DNA from: Pseudodesulfovibrio alkaliphilus
GTDB lineage: Bacteria; Desulfobacterota; Desulfovibrionia; Desulfovibrionales; Desulfovibrionaceae
Length of the DNA stretch: 64,000 bases
NCBI RefSeq assembly: GCF_009729555.1
Contig: NZ_WODC01000004.1
Coordinates: forward strand, 124,001 to 188,000
Direction of reading: 5' to 3'
Shown here piece by piece: positions 45,058 through 53,093 of the stretch (the stretch's first letter is position 1; each line of letters opens with the position of its first letter). The notes below the pieces were generated by a model, which had not been told where the DNA came from, did not search any database, and saw only the letters and a list, made by a program, of their open reading frames with translations. The position numbers and the translations under genes are program-made.

Positions 45058-47025
45058 TCAATACCGCTCGAACCCGCCGTCCTCCCCTGCCGGACCGGGC
45101 AGCGCCCGGGGTCGCGCCGGACGCTGGCCGCCACTGCCCCGATCAACGCGGAAAAAGGCCACGGACTGCTGCAACTGCACTGCCTCGGCGGCAAGACTCT
45201 CCGAGGTGGAGGAAACCTCCTCGGATGCGGCCGCGTTCTGCTGAATGACCATGTCGAGCTGCTGCACGGCCGCACTGATCTGGGCCATGCCCGCATTCTG
45301 CTCATTGCTGGCCACGGCGATGTTCTCGATGAGCCGGGCGGTCTCGCGAATGTCGGGCACGAGCTTGTCGAGCTTGGTTCCCGCGTCGCGGGCCACGCGG
45401 GCAGTGGCGGTGGAAAGCTCGCTGATCTCGGCCGCGGCCTGTCCGCTACGCTCGGCCAGCTTGCGCACCTCTGCCGCCACCACGGCGAACCCCTTGCCGT
45501 GCTCCCCGGCCCTGGCTGCCTCAATGGCCGCGTTGAGCGCCAGCAGGTTGGTCTGCCGGGCTATCTCCTCGATGACGGAAATCTTCTCGGCGATGTCGGT
45601 CATGGCTCCCATGGCCTGAGCCACGGCCTGCCCGCTCTCCTCAGCGTCCCGCGCCGCCCTGGTGGCCATCTCGCGGGTGTTTGCCGCGCTCTCCGCGTTG
45701 CCCTGCACATTGGCCGCCATCTGTTCCATGGAGGCGGCCACCTCCTCCACGGCGCTGGCCTGCTCCGTGGCCCCCTGGGACAGGTTCTGGGACGAGGCCG
45801 AAAGCTCCTCGCTGCCTGTGGCCACGTTGTTCGTGGCCGCCAGGACGCTGCCTATGACCTCGCGCAACCGGCCCGACATGGTCCGCAGGGCGTCGGCCAG
45901 TTTGCCCACCTCGTCCTTCTGGTACACGTTCATCTCGCGGGTCAGGTCGCCCCCGGCCAGACTCATGGCGAATTCGATGCCCTGGGCCACCGGGCGGGTG
46001 ATGATGTTGGCGATCACATAGAGCACCACGAAGAGTATGACCATGGCCGCCACGCCGATGCCCGCGCTGGTCCAGGCGATGGCGTTGGCCTCGGCCCGCA
46101 CCGTGTCCAGAGGCACGGTCACGGCCAGGCTCCACGGCGTGGTCGTCCTGCCGATGCGAATGGGCTGGTAGGAGTAGTAGCTTTCCGCGCCAGTGGCGGC
46201 CGAAAGCTTGACATCGGAGAAGGGGCGACCGCTTCTGATGGCGTCCAGCAACTTCTGACGAACTTCCGGCGTCTGGAAATCGCCTATATTCTTGCCAATA
46301 TAGTCCCTGTTTCGATGGGCGAGAAAGGTGCCGTCATTAGCCAGCAAAAAGGCGTAGCCCGTTTCGAACACCCGGATGGACTCGACCATCTTCTGAAGAT
46401 CGGTCAGGTAGAAATCCACGCCCACCACACCAATGTTGGTGCCGCCCTTTTTCACCGGATGGCCGGTGGAACTGAGCCAGAAGGTGCTGCCGTCGGCCTC
46501 CCAGGGATAGGGCTTGGTGATGGTCTCCACATTGCCCGCCATGGGGATGTCGAACCAGTCGCCGCTGATGCCTTCGGTCCCGACGAAGCTATCGCGCACC
46601 TGCCCGTCCACGATATGGTACCAGTTGCGGTAGGCGCCCTTGTACACGTCGGCGTACTCTTCCTCCCGATCATCGAACCGGCCGGGCAAAAAGGTGCACC
46701 ACGCCCCGGACAGCTCCGGGTTGGCGGTGAGCGTTTTCTTGAGCACCCCGTCGAGATACTCCCGGTCAGGGATGGTCGGATAGTTGGCCCCCTCCTCAAA
46801 CATGGCGGCCAGGGTCCGGGTCACGTCCATGGCCCGGCCCAGGGTCTGGCCCACGTCCAGGCTGTAGCTACGGGCCATGTTCCCGGCCAGGGCCTCGGCC
46901 TGCTCCACGGCCAGGGAGCGCGACTTGTCAGTCATTATCCAGGTGCTGACGGTCAGCACCAGGGCAACAATCAGAAATGTGGGCAACAGTATCTTGAGCT
47001 TGAGGCTCCAGTCCTGAAAACGCAT
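45058..47025 (-). CDS. Methyl-accepting chemotaxis protein with Cache sensor domain
   Basis: A 655-residue inner-membrane chemoreceptor. TM1 is [23 protein letters not shown] periplasmic sensor follows with Cache features ([50 protein letters not shown]). TM2 lies at [21 protein letters not shown], followed by a HAMP domain and the signalling tip [42 protein letters not shown]. The ligand is probably an organic acid or amino acid, given the dCache-like layout. The ATG at 47025 has AGGAGGG upstream. cheD at 7721 could encode a deamidase for it. Confidence 0.95.
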   Translation of the reverse strand: MRFQDWSLKLKILLPTFLIVALVLTVSTWIMTDKSRSLAVEQAEALAGNMARSYSLDVGQTLGRAMDVTRTLAAMFEEGANYPTIPDREYLDGVLKKTLTANPELSGAWCTFLPGRFDDREEEYADVYKGAYRNWYHIVDGQVRDSFVGTEGISGDWFDIPMAGNVETITKPYPWEADGSTFWLSSTGHPVKKGGTNIGVVGVDFYLTDLQKMVESIRVFETGYAFLLANDGTFLAHRNRDYIGKNIGDFQTPEVRQKLLDAIRSGRPFSDVKLSAATGAESYYSYQPIRIGRTTTPWSLAVTVPLDTVRAEANAIAWTSAGIGVAAMVILFVVLYVIANIITRPVAQGIEFAMSLAGGDLTREMNVYQKDEVGKLADALRTMSGRLREVIGSVLAATNNVATGSEELSASSQNLSQGATEQASAVEEVAASMEQMAANVQGNAESAANTREMATRAARDAEESGQAVAQAMGAMTDIAEKISVIEEIARQTNLLALNAAIEAARAGEHGKGFAVVAAEVRKLAERSGQAAAEISELSTATARVARDAGTKLDKLVPDIRETARLIENIAVASNEQNAGMAQISAAVQQLDMVIQQNAAASEEVSSTSESLAAEAVQLQQSVAFFRVDRGSGGQRPARPRALPGPAGEDGGFERY

Positions 47026-47192
47026 GACTTCCCTCCTGTGTGGACCTTGGGGGCGGGAAAGGTCGGCCCGCCCGACAGCGCAGGTGTAGCGCATCCGCTC
47101 CGACGCGAACAGTATAAATCATGTCACGGCTGACAATCGTCGCCCATTCGCCACACCCGTACGGCCCCGGAGTCCGCGGGAAGGGGCTGGGG

Positions 47193-47861
47193 TCAGATCA
47201 GTCCGGCTTTGTCGAGCAGGGGCAGGAGGGCGCCCACGTCCGGGGCGATGAACTCAGGCTCCATGGCGGCAAAGGCATCGGCCCCCTGGCGGCCGCTGGT
47301 CACGGCGGCGCACAGGGCGCCAGCGCGTCGGCCTGTCTCCACATCCATGGGGTGGTCGCCCACCATCAGGGTCCGGGCCGGATTCGCGCCCAGCCGCTCA
47401 AGGGCCTGCATCAGATGGGCCGGGTCCGGCTTGACGCGCACCGCCGCCTCACGGGCCAGGAAGACCCCGACCTCGGTCTCGATCTCCGGGAACACGAGGC
47501 GCACTGCGGCAGAGATGTTGCGGGTGATGACTCCGGTGGCCACGCCCCGATCGCGCAGCAGGGCCAGGGCGGGACGGGTGAATGGAAAGAGCCGCCCCTC
47601 GCGGGCCGCGTCCAGCTCCATGGCCGCCAGGACCAGCCTGCCGCGGGAGGCGAACTCCAGCCCCTCGTCACGGTCCATCGCCATGGTCCGGGCCACCAGT
47701 TGATCGAGCCACTCCAGGGCGGGGGTGCCGTCCGGCTCGGGCCGCTCGCCGAGGAACACCTCGCCCAGGGCCGCGATCTTGCGCTTCATCAGGTCGAAAT
47801 CAAGGGTCAGCTCGGCCAGGGTGCCGTCAAAGTCAAAGACGATGGCCTCCAGCCGGCTCAT
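47193..47861 (-). CDS. HAD-superfamily phosphatase (Gph-like)
   Basis: A 222-residue HAD hydrolase. The nucleophile motif is VFDFDGTLAEL, motif II serine/threonine region GVITRN, motif III lysine in RVKPDPAHL and motif IV VGDHPMDVETG. This matches phosphoglycolate-phosphatase-like enzymes, which remove phosphate from 2-phosphoglycolate formed in DNA repair. It overlaps the endonuclease IV gene by ATGA. That link is sensible, since 3'-phosphoglycolate ends are processed by endonuclease IV. The substrate assignment is inference. Confidence 0.88.
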   Translation of the reverse strand: MSRLEAIVFDFDGTLAELTLDFDLMKRKIAALGEVFLGERPEPDGTPALEWLDQLVARTMAMDRDEGLEFASRGRLVLAAMELDAAREGRLFPFTRPALALLRDRGVATGVITRNISAAVRLVFPEIETEVGVFLAREAAVRVKPDPAHLMQALERLGANPARTLMVGDHPMDVETGRRAGALCAAVTSGRQGADAFAAMEPEFIAPDVGALLPLLDKAGLI

Positions 47862-48766
47862 GGCCGCCCCCCGTCGCCCCCGGCCAGTCCGCGCAGGATG
47901 GCAAGGTTGCGCACGTCGTCGGCCAGATCCGTTTCCTTGGGCGTTTCCAGCACCTTGGACACCGAGGCAAAACGGGGATCACGCATGAGCAGGCCGAAAC
48001 CCGCAAGACCGATCTCCCCCTGTCCGATGTGTTCGTGCCGGTCCTTGCGCTCGCCCAGGCCGGTCCGGGTGTCATTGAGGTGAAAGAACCTGATCCGGTC
48101 AAGCCCGATGACCCGGTCGAAATGATCGAAGGTGGCAGCGTATGCCTCGGGAGTGCGGATGTCGTAGCCCGCGGCAAAGGTATGGCAGGTGTCGTAACAC
48201 ACGCCGAGCCGATTCGCATGGCCCGAGCGCTCCATGATCCGGGCCAGCTCCTCGAAGCTCGCCCCGAGGTTGGTGCCCTGGCCGGCCGTGGTCTCCAGCA
48301 GGACCATGGCCCGGCTCGTGGCCGAACGCTCCAAGGCCCGGTCCAGGGCCTCGGCGTATCGGGCGATGCCCGTCTCCACACCCTGGCCCAGGTGGGAGCC
48401 GGGATGGGTGACGAGATACGGTATCCGCAGGGTTTCCACGCGCCGCAGCTCCTCGGCAAAGGCGACCAGGGAGCGCTCCTGCAGTTCCGGGTCTGGCGAG
48501 GCCAGGTTGATCAGGTAGGAGTCGTGGGCGGCAACGGGATACTCCCCCCACTGGGCCCATGCCTCGGCAAAGAGGGCCGCGTCAAGGGCCGAAAGCTCGG
48601 GGATGCGCCACTGGCGCTGATTGCGGGTGAACAGCTGCAGGGCCGTCCCGCCCACGGCCCCGATGTGGACAAAGGCCATGTGCAGCCCCCCGGCGATGGA
48701 CATGTGCGCCCCCAGCGGGCCGCCGGGCTGCGCCGAAGCGCCGTCGGTCAGAGTCTGCATCGTCAT
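47858..48766 (-). CDS. nfo: Endonuclease IV (AP endonuclease family 2)
   Basis: A 302-residue TIM-barrel nuclease. Motifs: LGAHMSIAGGL at the N-terminus, LVTHPGSHLG, VLLETTAGQGTNLG, GVCYDTCHTFAAGYD and FHLNDTRTGLGERKDRHEHIGQGEIG, carrying the three-zinc ligand set. It cuts DNA at abasic sites and removes blocked 3' ends in base-excision repair. Its stop overlaps the HAD phosphatase start (ATGA), so the two are coupled. Upstream lies a PC4-like single-strand-binding gene, making a possible small DNA-repair set. Confidence 0.94.
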   Translation of the reverse strand: MTMQTLTDGASAQPGGPLGAHMSIAGGLHMAFVHIGAVGGTALQLFTRNQRQWRIPELSALDAALFAEAWAQWGEYPVAAHDSYLINLASPDPELQERSLVAFAEELRRVETLRIPYLVTHPGSHLGQGVETGIARYAEALDRALERSATSRAMVLLETTAGQGTNLGASFEELARIMERSGHANRLGVCYDTCHTFAAGYDIRTPEAYAATFDHFDRVIGLDRIRFFHLNDTRTGLGERKDRHEHIGQGEIGLAGFGLLMRDPRFASVSKVLETPKETDLADDVRNLAILRGLAGGDGGRP

Positions 48767-48792
48767 CCGCCGGGGGACTCCGGTCTGCCCGG

Positions 48793-49074
48793 CTAGTCGA
48801 TCCAGGCGCTCAAGGCCTCGACGATCTTCTGGGCCTGGGCCTGGCTGGAAATGTTGAACTTGGACTTGGGCCGGTAGGAGCCGTCCACCTTCTGGTAGCG
48901 GCGGATGGAGAATTTCTCCGGGCCGTATTCGCCCTTGGCGCGGTTGAATTCCTGGTAGCGGAAAACGATGGTGGCCCAGGCGCCCTTGGACAGGACAACC
49001 TTGTCCAGCTCCTTGACGATGAGCTGGTTATCCTCGGAATAATTGATGGTGATCTCTTCAACGGTGGATGCCAT
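48793..49074 (-). CDS. Small PC4/YdbC-like protein (putative ssDNA-binding)
   Basis: A 93-residue acidic/basic protein. The segment KFSIRRYQKVDGSYRPKSKF followed by NISSQAQAQKIVEAL resembles the PC4 (p15) fold, in which K-x-x-I-R-x-Y and a terminal helix bind single-stranded DNA as a dimer (bacterial YdbC). The first ~45 residues are strand-rich. It lies 26 bases upstream of nfo on the same strand, consistent with a DNA-repair role. Similarity was judged by eye only. Confidence 0.7.
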   Translation of the reverse strand: MASTVEEITINYSEDNQLIVKELDKVVLSKGAWATIVFRYQEFNRAKGEYGPEKFSIRRYQKVDGSYRPKSKFNISSQAQAQKIVEALSAWID

Positions 49075-49388
49075 GCACTGCTCCTTGCGATGGTGCTCGC
49101 CCCTGGGGGCGGCAGGGGTCTACCTCTACATAGGTAATGGGCAAAGGGCAAGGGGCGCCCCGCAGTGCCCAACCGGCCGCCATAACCGGAAAGAACCGCT
49201 GGAAAAACGGGAATTGGGTTGACGAAATTTCCGCCCTGGCGTAACGGCAGAATTACTCGTGCGCCCACCGCTGCGCCTTGGGCGGACCGAAAGCATGAGC
49301 TGGCATTGGCGCGGGGCGGCCGCCCGCCGGGCAATCCCGGCGGGCGAGCCTCACCGCCGGATTCCCATTTCATTTGGAGCCTCTTGCA
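49075..49388 (+). promoter_or_regulatory. Intergenic region and 5' leader of the RRM gene, with a hairpin
   Basis: A 314-base gap between the divergent PC4-like gene and the RRM gene. A candidate -35 (TTGACG at 49219) with a weak -10 near 49242 would give a transcript with a ~140-base leader. The leader contains a perfect 10-bp stem (GCCCGCCGGG/CCCGGCGGGC, 4-base loop CAAT) at 49322-49345, ending 44 bases before the ATG. Long structured leaders are a feature of cold- or RNA-regulated RRM genes. Promoter call is tentative. Confidence 0.45.
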
Positions 49389-49649
49389 ATGAAAAGCATT
49401 TATGTCGGCAACATTCCCTTCAGCGTTACCGAGAACGACATCCGCGACCTCTTCGGTGCCCATGGCCGCGTCGTGTCCGTAAAACTGGTGGAGGACCGCG
49501 AGACCGGCCGGTTCCGGGGCTTCGGCTTCGTGGAGATGGACGACGCCGACGCTCTGGCGGCCATTGAGGCCCTGGACGGCAAGGACATGGGCGGACGGAC
49601 CCTTAAGGTCAACGAAGCGCGGCCCAGAGAACCCCGCCCCCGCCGCTAG
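49389..49649 (+). CDS. Small RNA-binding protein with one RRM domain
   Basis: An 86-residue RNA recognition motif protein. RNP2 is SIYVGNIPF at the N-terminus and RNP1 is RGFGFVEM, with the usual beta-alpha-beta-beta-alpha-beta order and a short basic tail (EPRPRR). Such proteins in cyanobacteria and other bacteria bind U-rich RNA and rise on cold shock. Shine-Dalgarno GGAG lies about 12 bases before the ATG, somewhat far. Monocistronic. Confidence 0.93.
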   Translation: MKSIYVGNIPFSVTENDIRDLFGAHGRVVSVKLVEDRETGRFRGFGFVEMDDADALAAIEALDGKDMGGRTLKVNEARPREPRPRR

Positions 49650-49795
49650 CCGCGCACCGGCTTCCGCCCGGTTCGCACCCCGCCCCAGGAGGCGGCTTCC
49701 GGCCCACGGACCGGGTCTTCAGTTGCGCCGAGCGTACAGTGCAACCATTCCCGCACATTCCGCCGCCTCCCCCGCCCGCCAAGGACGCAACCCCG

Positions 49796-50443
49796 TCAAT
49801 CGGCCAGGGCCAGACGCACGCCAAACCCGACAAAAAGCGCACCCACCGCCCGCTTGATCCAGACGCCGAAGCGCCCGCCGCCGCCGAGCATGGTGGAGAG
49901 CCGGGCCGCGGACCACGCCCAGAGCAGGTTGACGAGTGTGCCATTGACCGTGAAAATCACGCCCAGCAGCAAAAAGGCCAGGGGCCTGGACCCGGCCCCG
50001 GCATCCACGAACTGGGGCAGGAAGGCCAGAAAGAAGAGGGCCACCTTGGGATTGAGGGCGTTGGTCAGAAACCCCTGGGTGAAGACCTTGCGGGCAGAGG
50101 CCCGGGCCAGCCTGGCGCTTCCGCGGGCCTGGCCGCCTGCAGCGCTCCGGCCGTTGCCCCGGCCAAGGAGCATGCCAGCGCCGATCCACACCAGATAGGC
50201 CGCGCCAGCCAGCTTGACCACCAGAAAGGCCGTGGCCGAGGTGGCCAGGATGGCCGACAGCCCGAGGGCGGCCGCAAACACATGGACAAAACACCCGGCC
50301 CCGATGCCCAGAGCGGCCACGCTCCCGTCGCGCAACCCGTGGGCCGCGCTGCGGCTGACGATATAGGCCACATCCTGGCCCGGAGTGATGTTCAGCAACA
50401 GGCCGGAGACGATGAAAAGCGCAAGATCGTGAACGCCCAGCAT
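49796..50443 (-). CDS. LysE/RhtB family amino-acid exporter
   Basis: A 215-residue membrane protein with six hydrophobic helices. The N-terminal family motif is LLLNITPGQDVAYIVSRSAAHGLRDG, and the third block is GFLTNALNPKVALFFLAFLPQFV. It probably exports an amino acid or related metabolite across the inner membrane. I chose the ATG at 50443 because it has an AAGGGG site; a longer in-frame start would add a non-conserved tail. Orphan gene. Confidence 0.92.
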   Translation of the reverse strand: MLGVHDLALFIVSGLLLNITPGQDVAYIVSRSAAHGLRDGSVAALGIGAGCFVHVFAAALGLSAILATSATAFLVVKLAGAAYLVWIGAGMLLGRGNGRSAAGGQARGSARLARASARKVFTQGFLTNALNPKVALFFLAFLPQFVDAGAGSRPLAFLLLGVIFTVNGTLVNLLWAWSAARLSTMLGGGGRFGVWIKRAVGALFVGFGVRLALAD

Positions 50444-50786
50444 GGATGCCCCTTGTGACGGTTTGCCGCCCCTGCCGTCAGGCGCGGTCACTCCGGGCTA
50501 CGCCCGGGCAGGGGCGCAAGTCAAGACCCTGGACAGAAGGCGCAAACAAATGGCGGCATGTCTCCCTCGCCCCCTGACGGCAACCCTCACCCTTCACCGG
50601 CAACGGCACCGCATTCATTGACAAGTCCACCTGAAACCCATATTTTTTCCAAAACCACCACCAAGGAGACTTGATGTTTACGCATTTGGATTCTGTGCGT
50701 TATGCTTAGCAAGGGCTATTGCATAAAAACGTAACCTCTCTGCAATAGCTCTTGCTCAATCCTGATTCAACAACAGGAGGAGCATA
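50444..50786 (+). promoter_or_regulatory. Leader of the CD3324-family gene with a 16-bp inverted repeat
   Basis: About 340 bases. At 50708-50723 and 50741-50756 there is a nearly perfect 16-bp inverted repeat (AGCAAGGGCTATTGCA and TGCAATAGCTCTTGCT, one G-T pair) around a 17-base loop. A possible promoter (TTTACG at 50677, 18-base spacer, TATGCT at 50701) lies immediately upstream, so the repeat would fall at or just past the start of transcription. It could be an operator for a dimeric regulator or a leader RNA hairpin. An AGGAGG site precedes the ATG. The upstream ~180 bases hold nothing I recognise. Confidence 0.55.
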
Positions 50787-51059
50787 ATGAGCTATAAAAA
50801 AGCAGTCGACATCCTGCCGCACAATCTTTTGAGTGCTGTGCAGCAGTATATAGACGGTGAATATATTTACATCCCGCGCAAGGAAGAAAACAAGCTGTCG
50901 TGGGGTGCAAATACGCAGACAAGAGAGACACTGCGGGCACGAAACAGAGAAATTCTGTCCAGACGATTGGCTGGTTGCACTGTTGCCCAATTGGCCGAGC
51001 ATTTCCTCTTGTCAGAAAAGGCTATATACAAAATCATCAATGCCGAAAAAACCGGCTAA
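50787..51059 (+). CDS. CD3324-family HTH protein (Mor-like)
   Basis: A 90-residue putative DNA-binding protein. The N-terminal half has the family pattern YKKAVDILPHNLLSAVQQYIDGEYIYIPRKEE. The C-terminal half is a helix-turn-helix (EILSRRLAGCTVAQLAEHFLLSEKAIYKII), resembling Mor/MuB-type regulators. Such genes are common in Firmicutes, so transfer is possible. An AGGAGG site lies seven bases before the ATG, and a terminator follows directly, making a monocistronic unit. The inverted repeat in its leader suggests autoregulation. Confidence 0.82.
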   Translation: MSYKKAVDILPHNLLSAVQQYIDGEYIYIPRKEENKLSWGANTQTRETLRARNREILSRRLAGCTVAQLAEHFLLSEKAIYKIINAEKTG

Positions 51060-51065
51060 CCCATG

Positions 51066-51095
51066 GCGCCCCGACTTTGATCGGGGCGCTTTTTC
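51066..51095 (+). terminator. Rho-independent terminator after the CD3324-family gene
   Basis: A perfect 9-bp stem (GCGCCCCGA/TCGGGGCGC) with a 6-base loop, followed by TTTTTCTTTTC. It begins seven bases after the stop codon. Confidence 0.93.
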
Positions 51096-51305
51096 TTTTC
51101 TGAACCAAAGAAGAGCATGCACACTGCGCCTGCGCGTAGTATCGTCACACACGATTGGCCGATTCCCCCGTATATACGGAAACAGTGTCTGCCTCTTCGG
51201 CTGATTGCGGCTCTTGGCAGAGCGTGTTCCCAAGGATCTTTCGGCACAAGGGCGGCATTTCGAAAAAGGCGATTCAAACAACAACCCTCAACAGGAGCTT
51301 CTGCA

Positions 51306-52052
51306 TTGGACATCCCACGCATCTTCACCATCAGCGAGAGCGCACACCGCATCCACAACCCGTTCACGCCGGAAAAACTCGCCACACTCGGCGCGGCGTT
51401 GCGCCTGGAGCCGGGGATTCGTCTGCTCGACCTCGGCAGCGGCTCGGGCGAGATGCTGTGCACCTGGGCACGCGATCACGGAATCAGCGGCGTCGGCATC
51501 GACCTGAGCCGATTGTTCTCCGGGCAAGCGAAACTGCGCGCTGAAGAACTCGGGGTCGCCGATCGGGTTGAGTTCATTCACGGCGACGCCGCCGGCTACG
51601 TTGCGGACCATAAGGTCGGAGTGGCAGCCTGTCTGGGTGCCACATGGATCGGGGGGGGAGTCGCCGGAACCATAGAGCTTCTGGCCAAGAGCCTCTGCGC
51701 CGGGGGAATCATCCTCATCGGCGAACCCTACTGGCTGCGAATGCCGCCGACGGATGAATTTGCCAAGAGGTGTGATGCCGGGGCTCTTGCCGACTTTCTC
51801 ATGCTTCCCGACCTGCTCGCGTCTTTCGACGGCCTTGGCTATGATGTTGTGGAAATGGTTCTGGCAGACCAGGACGGCTGGGACAGGTACGAGGCGGCCA
51901 AATGGCTTACCATGCGCCGATGGCTTGACGCAAACCCAGGCGACGACTTTGCCAATGACGTTCGGGCCAAACTGACCTCGGAACCAAAACGCTACGCCGC
52001 CTACACCCGCGAATACCTCGGGTGGGGCGTGTTCGCGCTGATGGCCCGCTGA
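51306..52052 (+). CDS. SAM-dependent methyltransferase (class I)
   Basis: A 248-residue methyltransferase. Motif I is LLDLGSGSGEMLCTWA, motif II GVGIDLS, with the acidic loop FIHGDAAGYV and GIILIGEPYW after. I take the TTG at 51306 as start, because AGGAG lies eight bases before it and the conserved region begins just after; upstream in-frame residues are not conserved. The substrate is unknown; the fold is that of small-molecule methyltransferases (UbiE/cfa-like). Gene stands alone. Confidence 0.85.
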   Translation: MDIPRIFTISESAHRIHNPFTPEKLATLGAALRLEPGIRLLDLGSGSGEMLCTWARDHGISGVGIDLSRLFSGQAKLRAEELGVADRVEFIHGDAAGYVADHKVGVAACLGATWIGGGVAGTIELLAKSLCAGGIILIGEPYWLRMPPTDEFAKRCDAGALADFLMLPDLLASFDGLGYDVVEMVLADQDGWDRYEAAKWLTMRRWLDANPGDDFANDVRAKLTSEPKRYAAYTREYLGWGVFALMAR

Positions 52053-52238
52053 TTGCCCAATGATAGCCGGATGATGCGGGGCGGCGGCGGGAGAACCTCT
52101 CCTTGACGAAACCGCCGCCCCATCGTTGAGGATGCGATTTCGCACATCCGCCCCGCCCAGCCTCCCCTGACGCAATCCAGCCCCCTCCCTGCCCGGCTTC
52201 CCACTATCCGACAGCGGACACAGAAGCCATGTTTTTTC

Positions 52239-52287
52239 TTGACACTCAACAAAAAATTATTGATTAACGACAATACAACATCGTTAA
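52239..52287 (+). promoter_or_regulatory. Promoter with palindrome upstream of the DUF2975-XRE operon
   Basis: TTGACA at 52239 is a consensus -35; a weak -10 (GATTAA) is 17 bases downstream. A palindrome TTAACGA-N10-TCGTTAA at 52264-52287 overlaps the -10 region and the likely start site. This is where a repressor would bind. The XRE-type protein encoded downstream is the natural candidate. Confidence 0.55.
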
Positions 52288-52304
52288 ACAGCAAGGAGGT
52301 GGTT

Positions 52305-52850
52305 GTGAACACCATTCAAAGACCAAGCAAACGATTCGCTCTGCTCTTTCGCGCTCTCTTCATCCTGTATCCGATAGGCGTCTTGGCCGTGTGGCTGGTC
52401 GCCGATCCCGGAGCAGGGGGCCAATGGCTGGAGCTGGATGCCTTCAAAAGGGCCGGGCTTGTTTCGGCGGACGCCCCTCTGGGAACATGGCAGCGGCTGG
52501 CCTGCTTTGGCGCGGCCATGCTGCCCGGTGCGGCGGTCATGTATGCGTATCGGTCCCTGTGGCGGCTTTTCGACCTCTACGCTGCCGGAGCCTTCTTTGA
52601 AAAGACGAACGTCGCCCGCCTTCGCGATATCGGCTGGGCGCTCATGGCGCAGCAGATACTGGCCCTGCCCGCCGGAGCCCTGCAGACCCTGGCCCTGACC
52701 GCGCACAATCCTGAGGGCGAGCGCATGGTCACACTCGCCATCGAAGACAGCAACGTGACCCTGATCGTGGTCGGCCTGATGATCATCCTCATCTCCAAGG
52801 TCATGGATGAGGGCCGAAAACTTCAGGAAGAGCAACGCCTGACGGTCTAG
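52305..52850 (+). CDS. DUF2975-type membrane protein
   Basis: A 181-residue polytopic membrane protein with about four helices (LLFRALFILYPIGVLAVWLV, LACFGAAMLPGAAVMYAY, IGWALMAQQILALPAGALQ, VTLIVVGLMIILISKVM), with the FFEKTNVARLRDIGWALM loop typical of DUF2975 proteins. These are usually paired with a small XRE regulator of the YozG type, as here (gap of 6 bases). Start is GTG at 52305 with AAGGAGG four bases upstream. Function is unknown; a membrane-linked sensor of the paired regulator is one idea. Confidence 0.82.
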   Translation: MNTIQRPSKRFALLFRALFILYPIGVLAVWLVADPGAGGQWLELDAFKRAGLVSADAPLGTWQRLACFGAAMLPGAAVMYAYRSLWRLFDLYAAGAFFEKTNVARLRDIGWALMAQQILALPAGALQTLALTAHNPEGERMVTLAIEDSNVTLIVVGLMIILISKVMDEGRKLQEEQRLTV

Positions 52851-52856
52851 GAAGTC

Positions 52857-53078
52857 ATGACCATACACATCAATCTCGACGTGATGCTGGCAAGGCGGAA
52901 GATGTCTTCCAAGGAGCTGGCGACCACCGTGGGCATCACCCAGCAGAACCTGTCCATCCTCAAGACGGGCAAGGCCAGGGCCGTGCGCTTCTCCACCCTG
53001 GACGCCATCTGCCGCGCCCTGGACTGCCAGCCGGGAGACATCCTGACCTTTGAGGATGACGCGGGCAAGGCCGGGTAG
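52857..53078 (+). CDS. Small XRE-family transcriptional regulator (YozG-like)
   Basis: A 73-residue single helix-turn-helix protein: INLDVMLARRKMSSKELATTVGITQQNLSILKTGKARAVRFSTLDAICRALDCQPGDIL. It is the classic partner of DUF2975 membrane proteins and starts six bases after the one here, so the two form an operon. It probably binds the palindrome at 52264 and represses its own promoter. Confidence 0.9.
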   Translation: MTIHINLDVMLARRKMSSKELATTVGITQQNLSILKTGKARAVRFSTLDAICRALDCQPGDILTFEDDAGKAG

Positions 53079-53093
53079 TCCGCCCAGCCCAGC

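Noticed and set aside
50706-51002. Minus-strand frame opposite the CD3324-family gene.
   Set aside because: The plus-strand gene has a proper ribosome-binding site, known family pattern and terminator. The opposite frame has none of these.
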